A DNA stretch of 60,000 nt from Lineus longissimus (GCF_910592395.1 NC_088314.1:17087998-17147997); one strand, 5' to 3'; numbered from the stretch's first letter, positions 9,328-20,690 are shown. The notes: generated from the letters alone by a model not told the origin. Made by a program: numbers and translations.

Positions 9328-10140
9328 TAGATGAGATCACGTACTCTTCCTGGCCGGCTGTTATAAATTGCGGATTCCGCGGAAATCCGCGGAAAAATCT
9401 AACTTGGCTACAAGGTGGCTACCTGAACCGCAGGTGAGAGTTTTTCATATTAGTAGTGTGCATTGTTGTGCGCATGAAGTACTCCTGGTGACAAGGTCTT
9501 TGGGAATCCCCGTTATATGGTGCGCTGTATGCGCCGTAAATCACAAGCACCTTGTAGTTTGAAATAAACTTATATACTCTAGACGGGCCGCGAAGTAAGT
9601 TTTTGTGATTGCTTAAGATAGACTCCAATGTGCAGTCGCATATGGTTGGTTAGGTTCGGTTGGTTAGACCAGAATTCAGTTCATCATCGACTTATATTTG
9701 AAGGAGGCATATACCGTAACGTACATCAATCCGGGCAACAGTCACACTTGAAAGCAGCCTCGTAATGTGTTCCGTTATAGGGAAGGAACCACGGTGGTGT
9801 CGAGATAACATGCAAAGTTTATCAACACCAAGAAAAAAAGCAAGAGGAAAGAGTCGATCGGAATGGCATGAATGGCGCTCCAGAGGATTAAAATCTGACC
9901 GATGAAATGTGCAGATAACTGGTAGTTCTTGCCTCCGATTTATGATTTATGTTGTTATTTGTATAATATAATTATCATTAAATATTATGCGCGTATTTAC
10001 TGGCGGCTTCGTGATTTTTCCGCGGATTTCCGCGGAATCCGCGTTTTATAACAGCCGCTTCCTGGCGATCTCCCACAGGTACAATGGCAACTATCGATAC
10101 GTCAGACTGGACACCAAATCGGCTGCATATTACTCCTGTT
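9328..10140 (-). pseudogene. Partial copy of host-gene exon 1, split by a transposon
   Basis: 9,328-9,354 plus 10,067-10,140 match 12,283-12,385 inside exon 1 of the neighbouring host gene. The copy is about 100 bp long without the transposon and lacks the rest of the gene, so it is a fragment. It serves as an empty-site control for the insertion. Confidence 0.75.
9355..10057. mobile_element. 703-bp non-autonomous TIR DNA transposon
   Basis: Ends are inverted: CGGCTGTTATAAA at the left and TTTATAACAGCCG at the right, continuing as GC-rich inverted blocks (GCGGATTCCGCGGAAATCC). The element is flanked by CTTCCTGGC on both sides, a 9-bp target duplication. Position 12,300 holds the same sequence without insertion. 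No transposase is coded. A 9-bp duplication suits Mutator-like elements, but the superfamily is not certain. Confidence 0.85.
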
Positions 10141-10224
10141 CATAGGTTTTGGTGAAAAAAGTACAGTTTACTTGCATTTGAACTGCTTTCATAGGAGATT
10201 AGGCCTAGTATGTACGTATATCCC

Positions 10225-10524
10225 TCTGGCGATTTCCCGCAAATCGAAGAAAAAACAAGACATTCCAGCTACCTGGAAATCATCCTACTTGCCAATAGTT
10301 CTGGTCTGTACAGGTTTCCGTCCTTTGTCCAAAAATAGTAAGCAAAAACACTATATATATTGAAAGGATTTATAGTCATGACCGGCCACCATGTGATCCA
10401 AAACCTCTGATCTGAGACACCCTACCTCCGATCTGAGACACCCTACCTCCGATCTGAAACAATGCACGCCAGCCCTACTTCCTCCGATCTGAGACATCCT
10501 ACCTCCGATCTGAGAAACAATGCA
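10225..10524. repeat. Left arm of a dispersed inverted repeat
   Basis: Sequence from CCCGCAAATCGAAG through a TATATATTG tract to repeated 21-bp CTCCGATCTGAGACACCCTAC units reappears in inverse orientation at 14,480-14,830 and partly at 13,975-14,090. With the adjoining minisatellites this makes the 10.2-15.1 kb block a large interrupted inverted repeat. Confidence 0.7.
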
Positions 10525-10745
10525 CGCTATTGCCATCTCCAGTGGAAGGTTGTGATTATTGCAATATTCAGTGGAAGGTTGTGATTATTGCCCTCTCCAA
10601 TGGAAGGTTTTGGATATTGCCATCTCCAATGGAAGGTTGTGACTATTGCCATATCCAGTGGAAGGTTGTGATTATTGCCATCTCCAGTGGAAGGTTGTGA
10701 TTATTGCCATCTCCAGTGGAAGGTTGTGATTATTGCCATCTCCAG
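10525..10745. repeat. 29-bp minisatellite, first orientation
   Basis: About seven head-to-tail copies of a 29-bp unit containing CCAGTGGAAGGTTGTGATTA. The complement of the same unit forms the arrays at 14.83-15.13, 15.36-15.56, 16.65-16.88 and 17.99-18.22 kb. The host gene's last reading frame runs into it. Confidence 0.85.
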
Positions 10746-12529
10746 AACTTGTCACAGCTCCAACAACAACATTCGCAGCACCAAAGAGGTTTGACACTAA
10801 CACATGCAGATATGGCTTGACTGCTCCTGGTTTAGTCAATTCCCTGATCTCTGACTGAACGTGCTCTAACTCTAATCGTTTCTTCTCCTGTTCTTTCTCG
10901 AACACCTCGGCCTTTTCTCTTTCTTCCATTATCTTTCGTCTCGTTTCATCGGAGAGGATCTTGCTCTGAGAGACTTTATCGATCTTGGCAATCAGCGTCT
11001 CTGTCTTGTCTGAACATTCTTGAGCCGCACCTTCCAAAGAAGAAATCATTCTGAGTGCTCTGTCGTAGTCGTTCTCCAACAGGTAAATGATAGCGGTGTG
11101 GAACGTCTCATTCACAGTCCCACAAGTAATGACATAACTCTGAACCGTATTTTCGGCGGCATGGCAAATTTCGATGGCGCTGAATCCAAGATTTTTTGTC
11201 TCCAACTGCAAATCCTGATTCCCAGTGGCAACGGCAGCAAAGTAGGAGATGTTAGCGATGGCACCCATTCTCCCGAAGTTCCTGTCAATCTGCACCAAGT
11301 CGTCGATGATTCCCAACTCTTGCCGCGCCTTTAGGACGACAGCAGCACGTGGGTTAGGAACTACATCAATGGAATGCCGTTCCCTATTGATCGCCACAGT
11401 CATATCGATGTCCATTCTAAAACGAGATGGCATGGCAAAATCAACGCGCGCACTCAGTTCCAATAATCTTTAAATTTGGAAGGCGAAACATGCATGAGAG
11501 GGACAAAGAAGATAATCAACAAAATATGTCATGCGAAACTAATGGTGTAGGTCAGACACGATCCCTGGGAATGAAAATGTTTGGGAAGAGACTTTACCAA
11601 AACGGGTTACATTCACCACTGTCCACGCCGTCATGCATCCAAACGATTTAGTCGTATCCCATCATCCTAAGAACCGTTATGGTTAAATGATCACGAAAAG
11701 GTCGGGACTAGGGGATTGGTGGGCAATCACTGGTCCGACAGCCAACGCCCTCCAGTAGGCATCACCATCAGATGTACAGCAGACATAAATACCTTTTCTT
11801 TTTGCCAGTGACATGCAATTCAACGATGCTCTTCCACATTTCCTTGACGTCGTCGTTGGTTGAAATAGAATACTTGTCGTTGTCTCCCTTGATGATGGCA
11901 AGCAAAGAAACCTTCTCGGCAAAGAACCGCTCGCAGATGACCTTCTTGATGTCCTCAATGTCATTGCAAGTGAACGTGATACGTTTCACGTCTTCACGGT
12001 CGTTGTTGAATATCACCGGCAAGCCTTCGGTCAACCTAAATGGTAAATGCATCATCTTAGACTATGGACCCCTACTCTTTGCAACGTACATAACCGGAAG
12101 TATGTTGACTGAGCCGCGGACAATTTACATGTACGATAAAATCGTCGTTTATCTATTCTTGGTTTCCCACAGAATGAAGAATGTTCTTGACGTCATTTAA
12201 ACTTACGTTATTTCACCCGAATCAGTCCGTTTGTCAGTGATGTGGAGTTCTGTGAAATCCTCCCATAGATCCTGAAGGTCATCGCTAGATGAGATCACGT
12301 ACTCTTCCTGGCGAGCCCCTTCAGGTACAATGGCAACAATCGATACGTCAGACTGGACACCAAATCGGCTGCATATTACTCCCTTGACATCAACAATATC
12401 TGGGCGAGGTAACTTGATTCGCCTCTTGTCTTCACCGTTGAAGATAACTTTCACATGCTTGTCTCCACTCATTGTATTGCTGAATAAGGGAAAATGATTA
12501 CAAGGATTCTCAGCATGTTGCTCATTCAA
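10672..12529 (-). CDS. Three-exon host gene: two PB1-like segments plus coiled coil
   Basis: Exon 1 is about 12,529-12,207, exon 2 is 12,035-11,793 and exon 3 runs from 11,467 to 10,672 or an earlier unseen boundary. Introns 12,206-12,036 (GTAAGT...TTTAG) and 11,792-11,468 (GTATTT...AAAG) join in phase. Exons 1 and 2 each encode a similar beta-grasp, PB1-like segment (HVKVIFNGEDKRRIKL; VYxISSSDDL and STNDDVKEMW ends). Exon 3 encodes helices and a charged coiled coil (RRKIMEEREKAEVFEKEQEK). PB1 domains mediate protein-protein pairing in signalling. I do not recognise the gene. The start may be the internal Met before SGDKHVKV. The last codons lie in minisatellite, so the true end may differ. 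Confidence 0.6.
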
Positions 12530-12787
12530 ACTCTGAGTGGGAGAGAGCGAGTATACTGCCGCGTTTCGGTGTAACCATGCACGGTCGTACCTAGGGCATC
12601 CTGGTTTTCAATATACCCTGCCTCTCGATATTTCAAATTGTATATGATGAACGAGTAAAAAATCCGGATCTCGGGATGTACCCAGTGGGGGGGGGGGGGG
12701 ACCAAATGCCCCCTCCAAGTTCACAAACAAGTCTTTTTGATGCATATTATGGCCGGTTGGCAGGCTGATGGAGGCCGCTGTATGGTT
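12530..12787. other. Flank with poly-G tract
   Basis: Upstream flank of the host gene. It contains an uninterrupted G tract near 12,688-12,701, and no gene or promoter element that I can defend. Confidence 0.4.
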
Positions 12788-13228
12788 ACCAGTTGCTAGA
12801 TTGTTCAAAACCATACATGGAAGAATTGTATATTGCATGGCGTAAATGTATTCTTCAGATTTTGTGTTTGCCTTATCGCACTAATAATGACCTGCTACCA
12901 GCCATTATAAAGGACTCAATTGGAGAAAAGGTTCGTAAAATTCATCAACGGACTGCGGAAATCAGGAAATACACTCGTAAAGGTTACAGTTGGATTATTA
13001 TTTGCCGGGAGCGTCTCATCAGTGGGGAAAAATGTAACTATGGTGTTACAAAAGTACAACTGGAATAGGGATCAGATGCCTGATGAATGTATAATGCTAA
13101 GGGACATCAATAGGGAAATTTGGGTATTGGGGCATAATAGGGTTGCCATCCAAGGTAGGGAATTGCTTGAAATGCAGGGAGGCAGGGAATCATATTCTCA
13201 CAAAAGAGGAAATAGACATGATAATTAA
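12788..13228 (+). pseudogene. 3' fragment of a non-LTR retrotransposon (LINE)
   Basis: The first frame contains ELYIAWRKCILQILCLPYRT followed by LLPAI, the typical C-terminal region of LINE reverse transcriptases. Near 12,930 the homology passes to a second frame (RFVKFINGLRKSGN...). A 5'-truncated, frameshifted copy is the usual product of LINE retrotransposition. Confidence 0.65.
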
Positions 13229-13974
13229 CTTTTTGTGTACATGTTGACTTGATGGAGTATTGTTTTTGGTGTTAGTTTTATTGTGATAGTTCAAGATACT
13301 GATGTAACTTATTCAGGATCATCTCCAAGAATGAGAGGTTTTCGGGTTCGACTCTCAGTCTAACCTTGTACTTTGTTTGCCTTATCGTAAACTTGTATTT
13401 GCACCCAACTCAGTATTGTCTTATTGCACCTTATTTTTAGTTATCGGTACAACGGAAAGTAGTACGAATAAACATATATATATTGGAAAAAAGCGGGTAT
13501 CCCGACCAACAAATTGTAGGGCCTATGTACAAACTCACCGTAATGTTGCGTCCAAGCAAAGGAATGCGCCTCAGATACCGAATAGAGATTTTATAAACAA
13601 CACGAAATAAACATATATATATATATATACGCATAGACTCGTTCTCAGGCCCCTTGTGACGGGGTTGATTAACGTATTTTAAACCTTTATGACGGGCACC
13701 ACACGATAGCGTAGGCCTACCCAGTAAGAGTGTTACAATGCACTTAATTTACCGGGAAACCGCTTGGAAAAACCCATGCATCTTGTTATTGGTTTTAGAA
13801 TAGCTATCCGCGGCAGTTTCAAGGAATTGTCCGAATGAATTGATACGAAACACTTTTCTCCGCCTGCATCTTGTAGGTAACCAGCTGGTGGAACGACCAT
13901 ATTTTCAATCACAGACTCTAATTTCACTTAGTGAAAAGGCATTAAAGAAAGTAAGTCTCGGGTGGCCGGGTCAT
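13229..13974. other. Non-coding stretch
   Basis: No gene recognised. A TA microsatellite lies near 13,609-13,630; open frames here are short and lack motifs. Confidence 0.5.
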
Positions 13975-14829
13975 GGCTATAAATCTTTTCAATATATATA
14001 GTGTTTTTGCTTACTATTTTTGGACAAAGGGCGGAAACCTGTACAAACCAGAACTATTGGCAAGTAGGATGATTCCCAGGTATTATACTGGGTCTGACCT
14101 AGATCTGACACAAGAAAAACATATTGTTTACCGCTCAAGCTGATAGGATTTCCCGGTATTTTCTTTACTTATCTTTTCCTGAACTTTTAGTTTTAAGGGT
14201 GACGATATGTATTCCAACTTACAACTTGAGAGTTTTTGTCTCCTATCAAAGAAATAACTAGTGCATTTATTGAGAGGTTTGTCGTGAGTGTGCTGTTTCT
14301 AGCTGCCATATTGCTTGATGTAAAACTTCAGCGAACAAGTAGGCCTAACATTTGTTTGATTTAGGCATAAGGTAAATCTGCCTATGTCCCAACCTCGACT
14401 TAGGCAGTTATTCCATTGATCTTCTGCCTAAAAGATCCCAAGCTTGACTTAGGCACCACATTATTCAATTGATTTACATGGTGTCTCAGATGGGAGGTTT
14501 GGGTCACATGGTGCCTCAGATCAGAGGTAGGGTGCTTGGTGTCTCAGATGGGAGGTTTGGGGTACATGGTGTCTCAGATCAGAAGTAGGCCTAGCGTGCA
14601 TTGTTTCTCAGATCGGAGGTAGGATGTCTCAGATCGGAGGTAGGGTGTCTCAGATCAGAGGTTTTGGATCACATGGTGGCCGGTCATGACTATAAATCTT
14701 TTCAATATATATAGTGTTTTTGCTTACTATTTTTGGACAAAGGACGGAAATCTGTACAAACCAGAACTAATGGCAAGTAGGATGATTTCCAGGTAGCTGG
14801 AATATCGAGTTTTTTCTTCGATTTGCGGG
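13975..14829. repeat. Right arm(s) of the 10.2-kb inverted repeat
   Basis: 13,975-14,090 and 14,680-14,830 are two copies of the AATATATATAGTGTTTTTGC-containing sequence seen inverted at 10,225-10,400. Between them, 14,480-14,670 holds GTCTCAGATCGGAGGTAGG units, the complement of the units near 10,410-10,510. Confidence 0.7.
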
Positions 14830-15135
14830 AACCTTCCACTGGAGATGGCAATAATCACAACCTTCCACTGGATATGGCAATAGTCACAACCTTCCACTGG
14901 AGATGGCAATATCCACAACCTTCCACTAGATACAGTAATAGTTGCAACCTTCCTATGGCGACAGTAATAGTCACAACCTTCCACTGGAGACAGCAATAGT
15001 CGCAACCTTCCATTGGCGACAGTAATAGTCACAACCTTCCAATGGCGACAGTAATAGTCACAACCTTCCACTGGAGACAGCAATAGTCGCAACCTTCCAT
15101 TGGCGACAGTAATAGTTACTATCTTCCACTGGAAA
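14830..15135. repeat. 29-bp minisatellite, opposite orientation
   Basis: About ten copies of the unit CCTTCCACTGGAGACAGCAA + TAGTCGCAA, the complement of the array at 10.5 kb. Because 29 is not a multiple of 3, translated frames show an 87-bp (29-residue) apparent protein repeat, which is not a gene. Confidence 0.85.
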
Positions 15136-15764
15136 TGGTCATATATTGGCCTCATGGAATAATTTGTTCACCGTTGAATAATTTTTACTATTTCGTGGCT
15201 TGAAGTGTGATATTTATTTTGTCATACTAATCATTACGTTGATTTGATATACGGCCAGAACTGCAAACTTCACACTGCCATTTTCGTTCCATGACGTCAT
15301 CATAGAGTAATGCCATACAAAAGTAACAATTATCGCACGGTCACGTGGTACAGAATACAACAGTAATAACCACAACCTTCCACTGGAGACGGTAGTATAA
15401 TAGTTACAACCTCCATTGGTGTCAGTAATAGTCACAACCTTCCACTGGGGATGGAAATAGTCACAACCTCTCACTAGAGACGGTAATAATCACAACCTTC
15501 CACTGGAGACAGTAGTATAATAGTTACAACCTCCATTGGTGACAATAGTAGTCACAACCTACAGGCTAAACATAGTCGTTGAAAGATTTAGACCGTGACC
15601 TAATTTCCAAGGTCAGAGAGGTGAAATTCGTAAAAACAAACGTTAACCATATTCCTTTCTTTGACCACAGGTGAGCACATGGCGCCTGGCCATTTCACTG
15701 TGTAGATCAACACTGTCAGTAGGTTTAGAATAATTTACCAAAATACTTCAATGTCTCACTATCA
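15136..15764. repeat. Unique-looking spacer with degenerate 29-bp units
   Basis: 15,136-15,355 is the ancestral copy of the distal part of the 1,338-bp unit (through GCACGGTCAC). 15,360-15,560 holds diverged minisatellite units. No gene. Confidence 0.55.
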
Positions 15765-16230
15765 GAACTAGGTCGTTTCACTTTCAGCCATGGGTGATAC
15801 AAAAAAGATTGTTAACTTTTGATTTTGAATAGGTTAAGAAACGTCGACAACATGCAGCGATCAATACTTCTTTTCACAGGTTTGATGACCTCATGATCAC
15901 ACTCAATTAAATCGGTTTGGGTGCAGAAGTGGTAAAAAATATAAATGCTGATGACACAATAACTAATACAGGTATTCAGATCAAACAACTTGAGACAGGA
16001 TTGATCTTTGATAATATTCGATTGCTATTTGGAGTTATTCAAAATCAAAAGTATATTGTCTTTTTTGTGTCTCATAGTATTACAAAATTACCCGTTTTGG
16101 GGTGGATCCATTAGCTGAGCGGAAATATTCTTCAAGATCTCAGTCTATCTGGGCGGTAAGTGCCGACAGTCAGTCTAATGCCAGATTCTGGTGTTATCTT
16201 TCAAAATCTTTAGCCAAGCTTTGGAATCCG

Positions 16231-16359
16231 AGAATATATGTATTGCGGTGGTAGGAACTAGGTTATGTTTTAGGCCCTTTTGACCAAAGACCTTACAGGT
16301 CTTTTGCCCCAAATTAGCCTACAATCCCAAAGAACCATCCACCACAATACATATATTCT
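16231..16359. repeat. 129-bp foldback sequence, array copy 1
   Basis: Starts AGAATATATGTATTGCGGTGG and ends with the near-inverse CCACCACAATACATATATTCT; the arms pair imperfectly around ACCTTACAGGT. Repeated at 17,569-17,697 and, truncated, at 18,907-18,978. Confidence 0.8.
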
Positions 16360-17568
16360 TCAATGAAATGGTGAGGGAATACATCATGTCAGCTTTAACA
16401 AAATATCGATCGTATTACGGGGAAAACACTACCTCGTAAACCAGCCAATACGAGGAAAATCCTATTAAGTCATTACGCAGTAAGTGACTCACTGCGAAAT
16501 GGCATCATCGCTGTTGCCACATTCTTTGGAATAACTTGCGTGTGACTACACAGATTTTACAGGTTAGCGACTCAAATTTACAGGTTAGTACAGGATATTT
16601 TTTAGTATCATACTCTACTTTCTAGTTGTGACTCTCTTAGAAGAGAATCTTCCACTGGAGATGGCAATATCCACAACCTTCCACTAGATACAGTAATAGT
16701 TGCAACCTTCCTATGGCGACAGTAATAGTCACAACCTTCCACTGGAGACAGCAATAGTCGCAACCTTCCATTGGCGACAGTAATAGTCACAACCTTCCAA
16801 TGGCGACAGTAATAGTCACAACCTTCCACTGGAGACTGCAATAGTCGCAACCTTCCATTGGCGACAGTAATAGTTACTATCTTCCACTAGAAATGGTCAT
16901 ATATTGGCGTCATGGAATAATTTGTTCACCGTTGAATAATTTTTACTATTTCGTGGCTTGAAGTGTGATATTTATTTTGTCATACTAATCATTACGTTGA
17001 TTTGATATACGGCCAGAACTGCAAACTTCACACTGCCATTTTCGTTCCATGACGTCATCATAGAGTAATGCCATACAAAAGTAACAATTATCGCACGGTC
17101 ACGAACTAGGTCGTTTCACTTTCAGCCATGGGTGATACAAAAAAGATTGTTAACTTTTGATTTTGAATAGGTTAAGAAACGTCGACAACATGCAGCAATC
17201 AATACTTCTTTTCACAGGTTTGATGACCTCATGATCACACTCAATTAAATCGGTTTGGGTGCAGAAGTGGTAAAAAATATAAATGCTGATGACACAATAA
17301 CTAATACAGGTATTCAGATCAAACAACTTGAGACAGGATTGATCTTTGATAATATTCGATTGCTATTTGGAGTTATTCAAAATCAAAAGTATATTGTCTT
17401 TTTTGTGTCTCATAGTATTACAAAATTACCCGTTTTGGGGTGGATCCATTAGCTGAGCGGAAATATTCTTCAAGATCTCAGTCTATCTGGGCGGTTAGTG
17501 CCGACAGTCAGTCTAATGCCAGATTCTGGTGTTATCTTTCAAAATCTTTAGCCAAGCTTTGGAATCCG

Positions 17569-17697
17569 AGAATATATGTATTGCGGTGGTAGGAACTAGG
17601 TTATGTTTTAGGCCCTTTTGACCAAAGACCTTACAGGTCTTTTGCCCCAAATTAGCCTACAATCCCAAAGAACCATCCACCACAATACATATATTCT
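17569..17697. repeat. 129-bp foldback sequence, array copy 2
   Basis: Same foldback as 16,231-16,359, displaced by exactly one 1,338-bp unit and followed by TCAATGAAATGGTGAGGG. Confidence 0.8.
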
Positions 17698-18978
17698 TCA
17701 ATGAAATGGTGAGGGAATACATCATGTCAGCTTTAACAAAATATCGATCGTATTACGGGGAAAACACTACCTCGTAAACCAGCCAATACGAGGAAAATCC
17801 TATTAAGTCATTACGCAGTAAGTGACTCACTGCGAAATGGCATCATCGCTGTTGCCACATTCTTTGGAATAACTTGCGTGTGACTACACAGATTTTACAG
17901 GTTAGCGACTCAAATTTACAGGTTAGTACAGGATATTTTTTAGTATCATACTCTACTTTCTAGTTGTGACTCTCTTAGAAGAGAATCTTCCACTGGAGAT
18001 GGCAATATCCACAACCTTCCACTAGATACAGTAATAGTTGCAACCTTCCTATGGCGACAGTAATAGTCACAACCTTCCACTGGAGACAGCAATAGTCGCA
18101 ACCTTCCATTGGCGACAGTAATAGTCACAACCTTCCAATGGCGACAGTAATAGTCACAACCTTCCACTGGAGACAGCAATAGTCGCAACCTTCCATTGGC
18201 GACAGTAATAGTTACTATCTTCCACTGGAAATGGTCATATATTGGCCTCATGGAATAATTTGTTCACCGTTGAATAATTTTTACTATTTCGTGGCTTGAA
18301 GTGTGATATTTATTTTGTCATACTAATCATTACGTTGATTTGATATACGGCCAGAACTGCAAACTTCACACTGCCATTTTCGTTCCATGACGTCATCATA
18401 GAGTAATGCCATACAAAAGTAACAATTATCGCACGGTCACGAACTAGGTCGTTTCACTTTCAGCCATGGGTGATACAAAAAAGATTGTTAACTTTTGATT
18501 TTGAATAGGTTAAGAAACGTCGACAACATGCAGCGATCAATACTTCTTTTCACAGGTTTGATGACCTCATGATCACACTCAATTAAATCGGTTTGGGTGC
18601 AGAAGTGGTAAAAAATATAAATGCTGATGACACAATAACTAATACAGGTATTCAGATCAAACAACTTGAGACAGGATTGATCTTTGATAATATTCGATTG
18701 CTATTTGGAGTTATTCAAAATCAAAAGTATATTGTCTTTTTTGTGTCTCATAGTATTACAAAATTACCCGTTTTGGGGTGGATCCATTAGCTGAGCGGAA
18801 ATATTCTTCAAGATCTCAGTCTATCTGGGCGGTAAGTGCCGACAGTCAGTCTAATGCCAGATTCTGGTGTTATCTTTCAAAATCTTTAGCCAAGCTTTGG
18901 AATCCGAGAATATATGTATTGCGGTGGTAGGAACTAGGTTATGTTTTAGGCCCTTTTGACCAAAGACCTTACAGGTCT

Positions 18979-19160
18979 AGAATATATGTATTGCGATGGT
19001 AGGAACTAGGTTATGCTTTAGGCCCTTTTGACCAAAGACCTTACAGGTCTTTTGCCCCAAATAAGCCTACAACCCCAAAGAACCAATCCATCGCAATACA
19101 TATATTCTATCATTCATGAGATTCCCAGTGAAGCGTTGCAATGAAATGGTGAGGGAATAT
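18979..19160. repeat. Left terminal sequence of Maverick B
   Basis: Foldback 18,979-19,108, then ATCATTCATGAGATTCCCAG to the GGTGAGGGAATA block. The whole is repeated inverted at 43,892-44,070. Downstream, 19,165-19,270 matches the 1,338-bp array units. Confidence 0.75.
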
Positions 19161-19271
19161 ACTGTAGAAATCTGTCAGCTTTAACAAAATATCGATCGTA
19201 TTACGGGGAAAACGCTACCTCGTAAACCAGCCAATACGAGGAAAATCCAATTAAGTCATTTCGCAGTAAGT

Positions 19272-19360
19272 GATTCTCTTCTAAGAGAATCCAATCAATC
19301 TGACCTAGATATTCTCTTAGAAGAGAATCCAATGACCTAGTTATTCTCTTCTAAGAGAAT
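19272..19360. promoter_or_regulatory. Three spaced palindromes before the capsid gene
   Basis: ATTCTCTT-2nt-AAGAGAAT occurs at 19,273-19,290, 19,311-19,328 and 19,343-19,360, spaced by CCAAT and TGACCTAG words. A degenerate version occurs in each array unit (about 16,630 and 17,968). Placement between terminus and first gene suggests a replication, packaging or promoter signal. Confidence 0.6.
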
Positions 19361-19433
19361 CTTATTGATTACTACGTTTGCGAAATGAGTGATCTTCAAA
19401 GTCCACATAATTTTACTAGTAAATAAATAGAAA

Positions 19434-20690
19434 ATGGCAACAGGATATTTATTAAATACCGAAAGGGCACATAAGATTCCACTTGGTTTAAAAGCTGAGA
19501 GGCAGCATCATATCATTACTCATAACCCATCATCTGCTAACCCCAAAGAAACTTTGTATGTTAGAATACCGGCATTGCGAGAGAATACATTCTTTGTACC
19601 TAAATCTCTTTATCTGTCTGCTGATGTAACCATTTCTGGTGATTCTAAAAATAGTGTTGTAAATAATCTTGGTAGAAACCTGATTTCAAAGATGGTGGTT
19701 AAGTGGGGAACAGAGCAGATATTTGACCTTGACGAATACAGTCATTATTCTACATTTAAAGATCTGTGGCTAACTGGAGAAGAAAGAAATGATAGAGTTT
19801 TTCAGGGTATTCAATCAGAAAATCTTAGAGAATTAAGATCAGGAGTCGCTGAAGCTGATGTCACTGGAGAAACAGCTAATGAAAAGACTTTAAAGAAAGT
19901 GTTTGACAAGAAGTACAAAATACCATTAGATTTTGAACTATTCCATCATCATGCTCCATTTTACAAGTTTCCAATTCAAGAAGATGTTATCATTGAAATC
20001 ACATTAGCACCAAAGGAAGAGATCATAGTTACCGCAACCACAGCAAGTATGGGCTACAAACTAGAGAATATTTGTTTTGAATATGATACCGTAACCAACA
20101 AAATGATTGCTAGTCAATTGAGTAACAAGTACAATTCTGGATTCTCAATATTTTATGATTGGGTAGACCATTTTAAGACAGTCAATGTTACTGCTAATGA
20201 AACACTAATTAATGAGAACATCAACTTTCCAAGAATGTCTATTAAAGGATTATTATTACTATTTGTGTCTGACTATGTAGATGGAGCTAGAGATTCAGAG
20301 AAGTTTGAAAACCCTAACATAAGTAAAGTGCAGATCACAATAGAGGGTATTGCCAATCAGGTGTTCCCAGAAGGAATGAGAATGATGGATCAATGGGAGG
20401 AGATCAAGAAACATTTTATGTCTGAAGATTTGAAGAAAACTCATGACTGTAACATGACCATGGAGAAATACTATGGTGATTCTAATCACTATGGTTTATG
20501 GTTGGACCTGAGAACTTCTGAAGATAATCGTCTACACGGATCAGGAAAGAAGCTCCAGAACACAAAAGATGGTATTCAATTATCTATTACAAAGAAATCT
20601 GGAAAGGGACCATACAAAATGCACATATTCGTGGTTTCTGACGCCCAGGTAAACATCCAGAATTCTCAGATTGCTTCACTCCAACACTAA
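19434..20690 (+). CDS. Major capsid protein candidate (double jelly-roll hexon)
   Basis: A 418-residue soluble, beta-rich protein without signal peptide or membrane segment. The N-terminus (HKIPLGLKAERQHHI...LYVRIPALRENTFFVPKSL) and the C-terminal blocks WLDLRTSEDNRLHGSGK and MHIFVVSDAQVNIQNSQI match the pattern I associate with the hexon of animal Mavericks. It is followed by the penton-like gene, the usual pairing. It is shorter than some Polinton capsid proteins. The frame is intact. Assignment rests on motif memory and gene order, so a structure prediction would be decisive. Confidence 0.65.
   Translation: MATGYLLNTERAHKIPLGLKAERQHHIITHNPSSANPKETLYVRIPALRENTFFVPKSLYLSADVTISGDSKNSVVNNLGRNLISKMVVKWGTEQIFDLDEYSHYSTFKDLWLTGEERNDRVFQGIQSENLRELRSGVAEADVTGETANEKTLKKVFDKKYKIPLDFELFHHHAPFYKFPIQEDVIIEITLAPKEEIIVTATTASMGYKLENICFEYDTVTNKMIASQLSNKYNSGFSIFYDWVDHFKTVNVTANETLINENINFPRMSIKGLLLLFVSDYVDGARDSEKFENPNISKVQITIEGIANQVFPEGMRMMDQWEEIKKHFMSEDLKKTHDCNMTMEKYYGDSNHYGLWLDLRTSEDNRLHGSGKKLQNTKDGIQLSITKKSGKGPYKMHIFVVSDAQVNIQNSQIASLQH

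Larger units (their letters stand above)
15765..18978. repeat. Tandem array, 1,338-bp unit, about 2.4 copies
   Basis: Copies begin at 15,765, 17,103 and 18,441 and are almost identical (for example CAGCGATC versus CAGCAATC is one of few changes). Each full unit holds a repeated 65-codon open frame with no recognisable motif, a 129-bp foldback sequence, about 160 bp also found inside the Maverick B left end, and a 29-bp minisatellite block. The third copy stops within its foldback at the start of Maverick B. Near identity implies recent amplification, or an assembly artefact. Confidence 0.85.

Noticed and set aside
12688-12701. Poly-G/poly-C tracts (also near 57,170 and 57,340) as regulatory elements
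   Set aside because: Simple homopolymers, possibly of uncertain length in assembly; no supporting context.
10525-18220. CRISPR-like array
   Set aside because: The 29-bp units are contiguous without unique spacers, and the DNA is animal.
14727-18251. Repetitive proteins read from the 29-bp minisatellites
   Set aside because: The apparent 29-residue protein repeat is the arithmetic result of a 29-bp DNA repeat read in triplets; it is open in several frames.
15917-18790. Three identical 65-codon open frames in the 1,338-bp array
   Set aside because: They start at GTG, show no motif and are identical only because the whole unit is duplicated; no evidence of coding.
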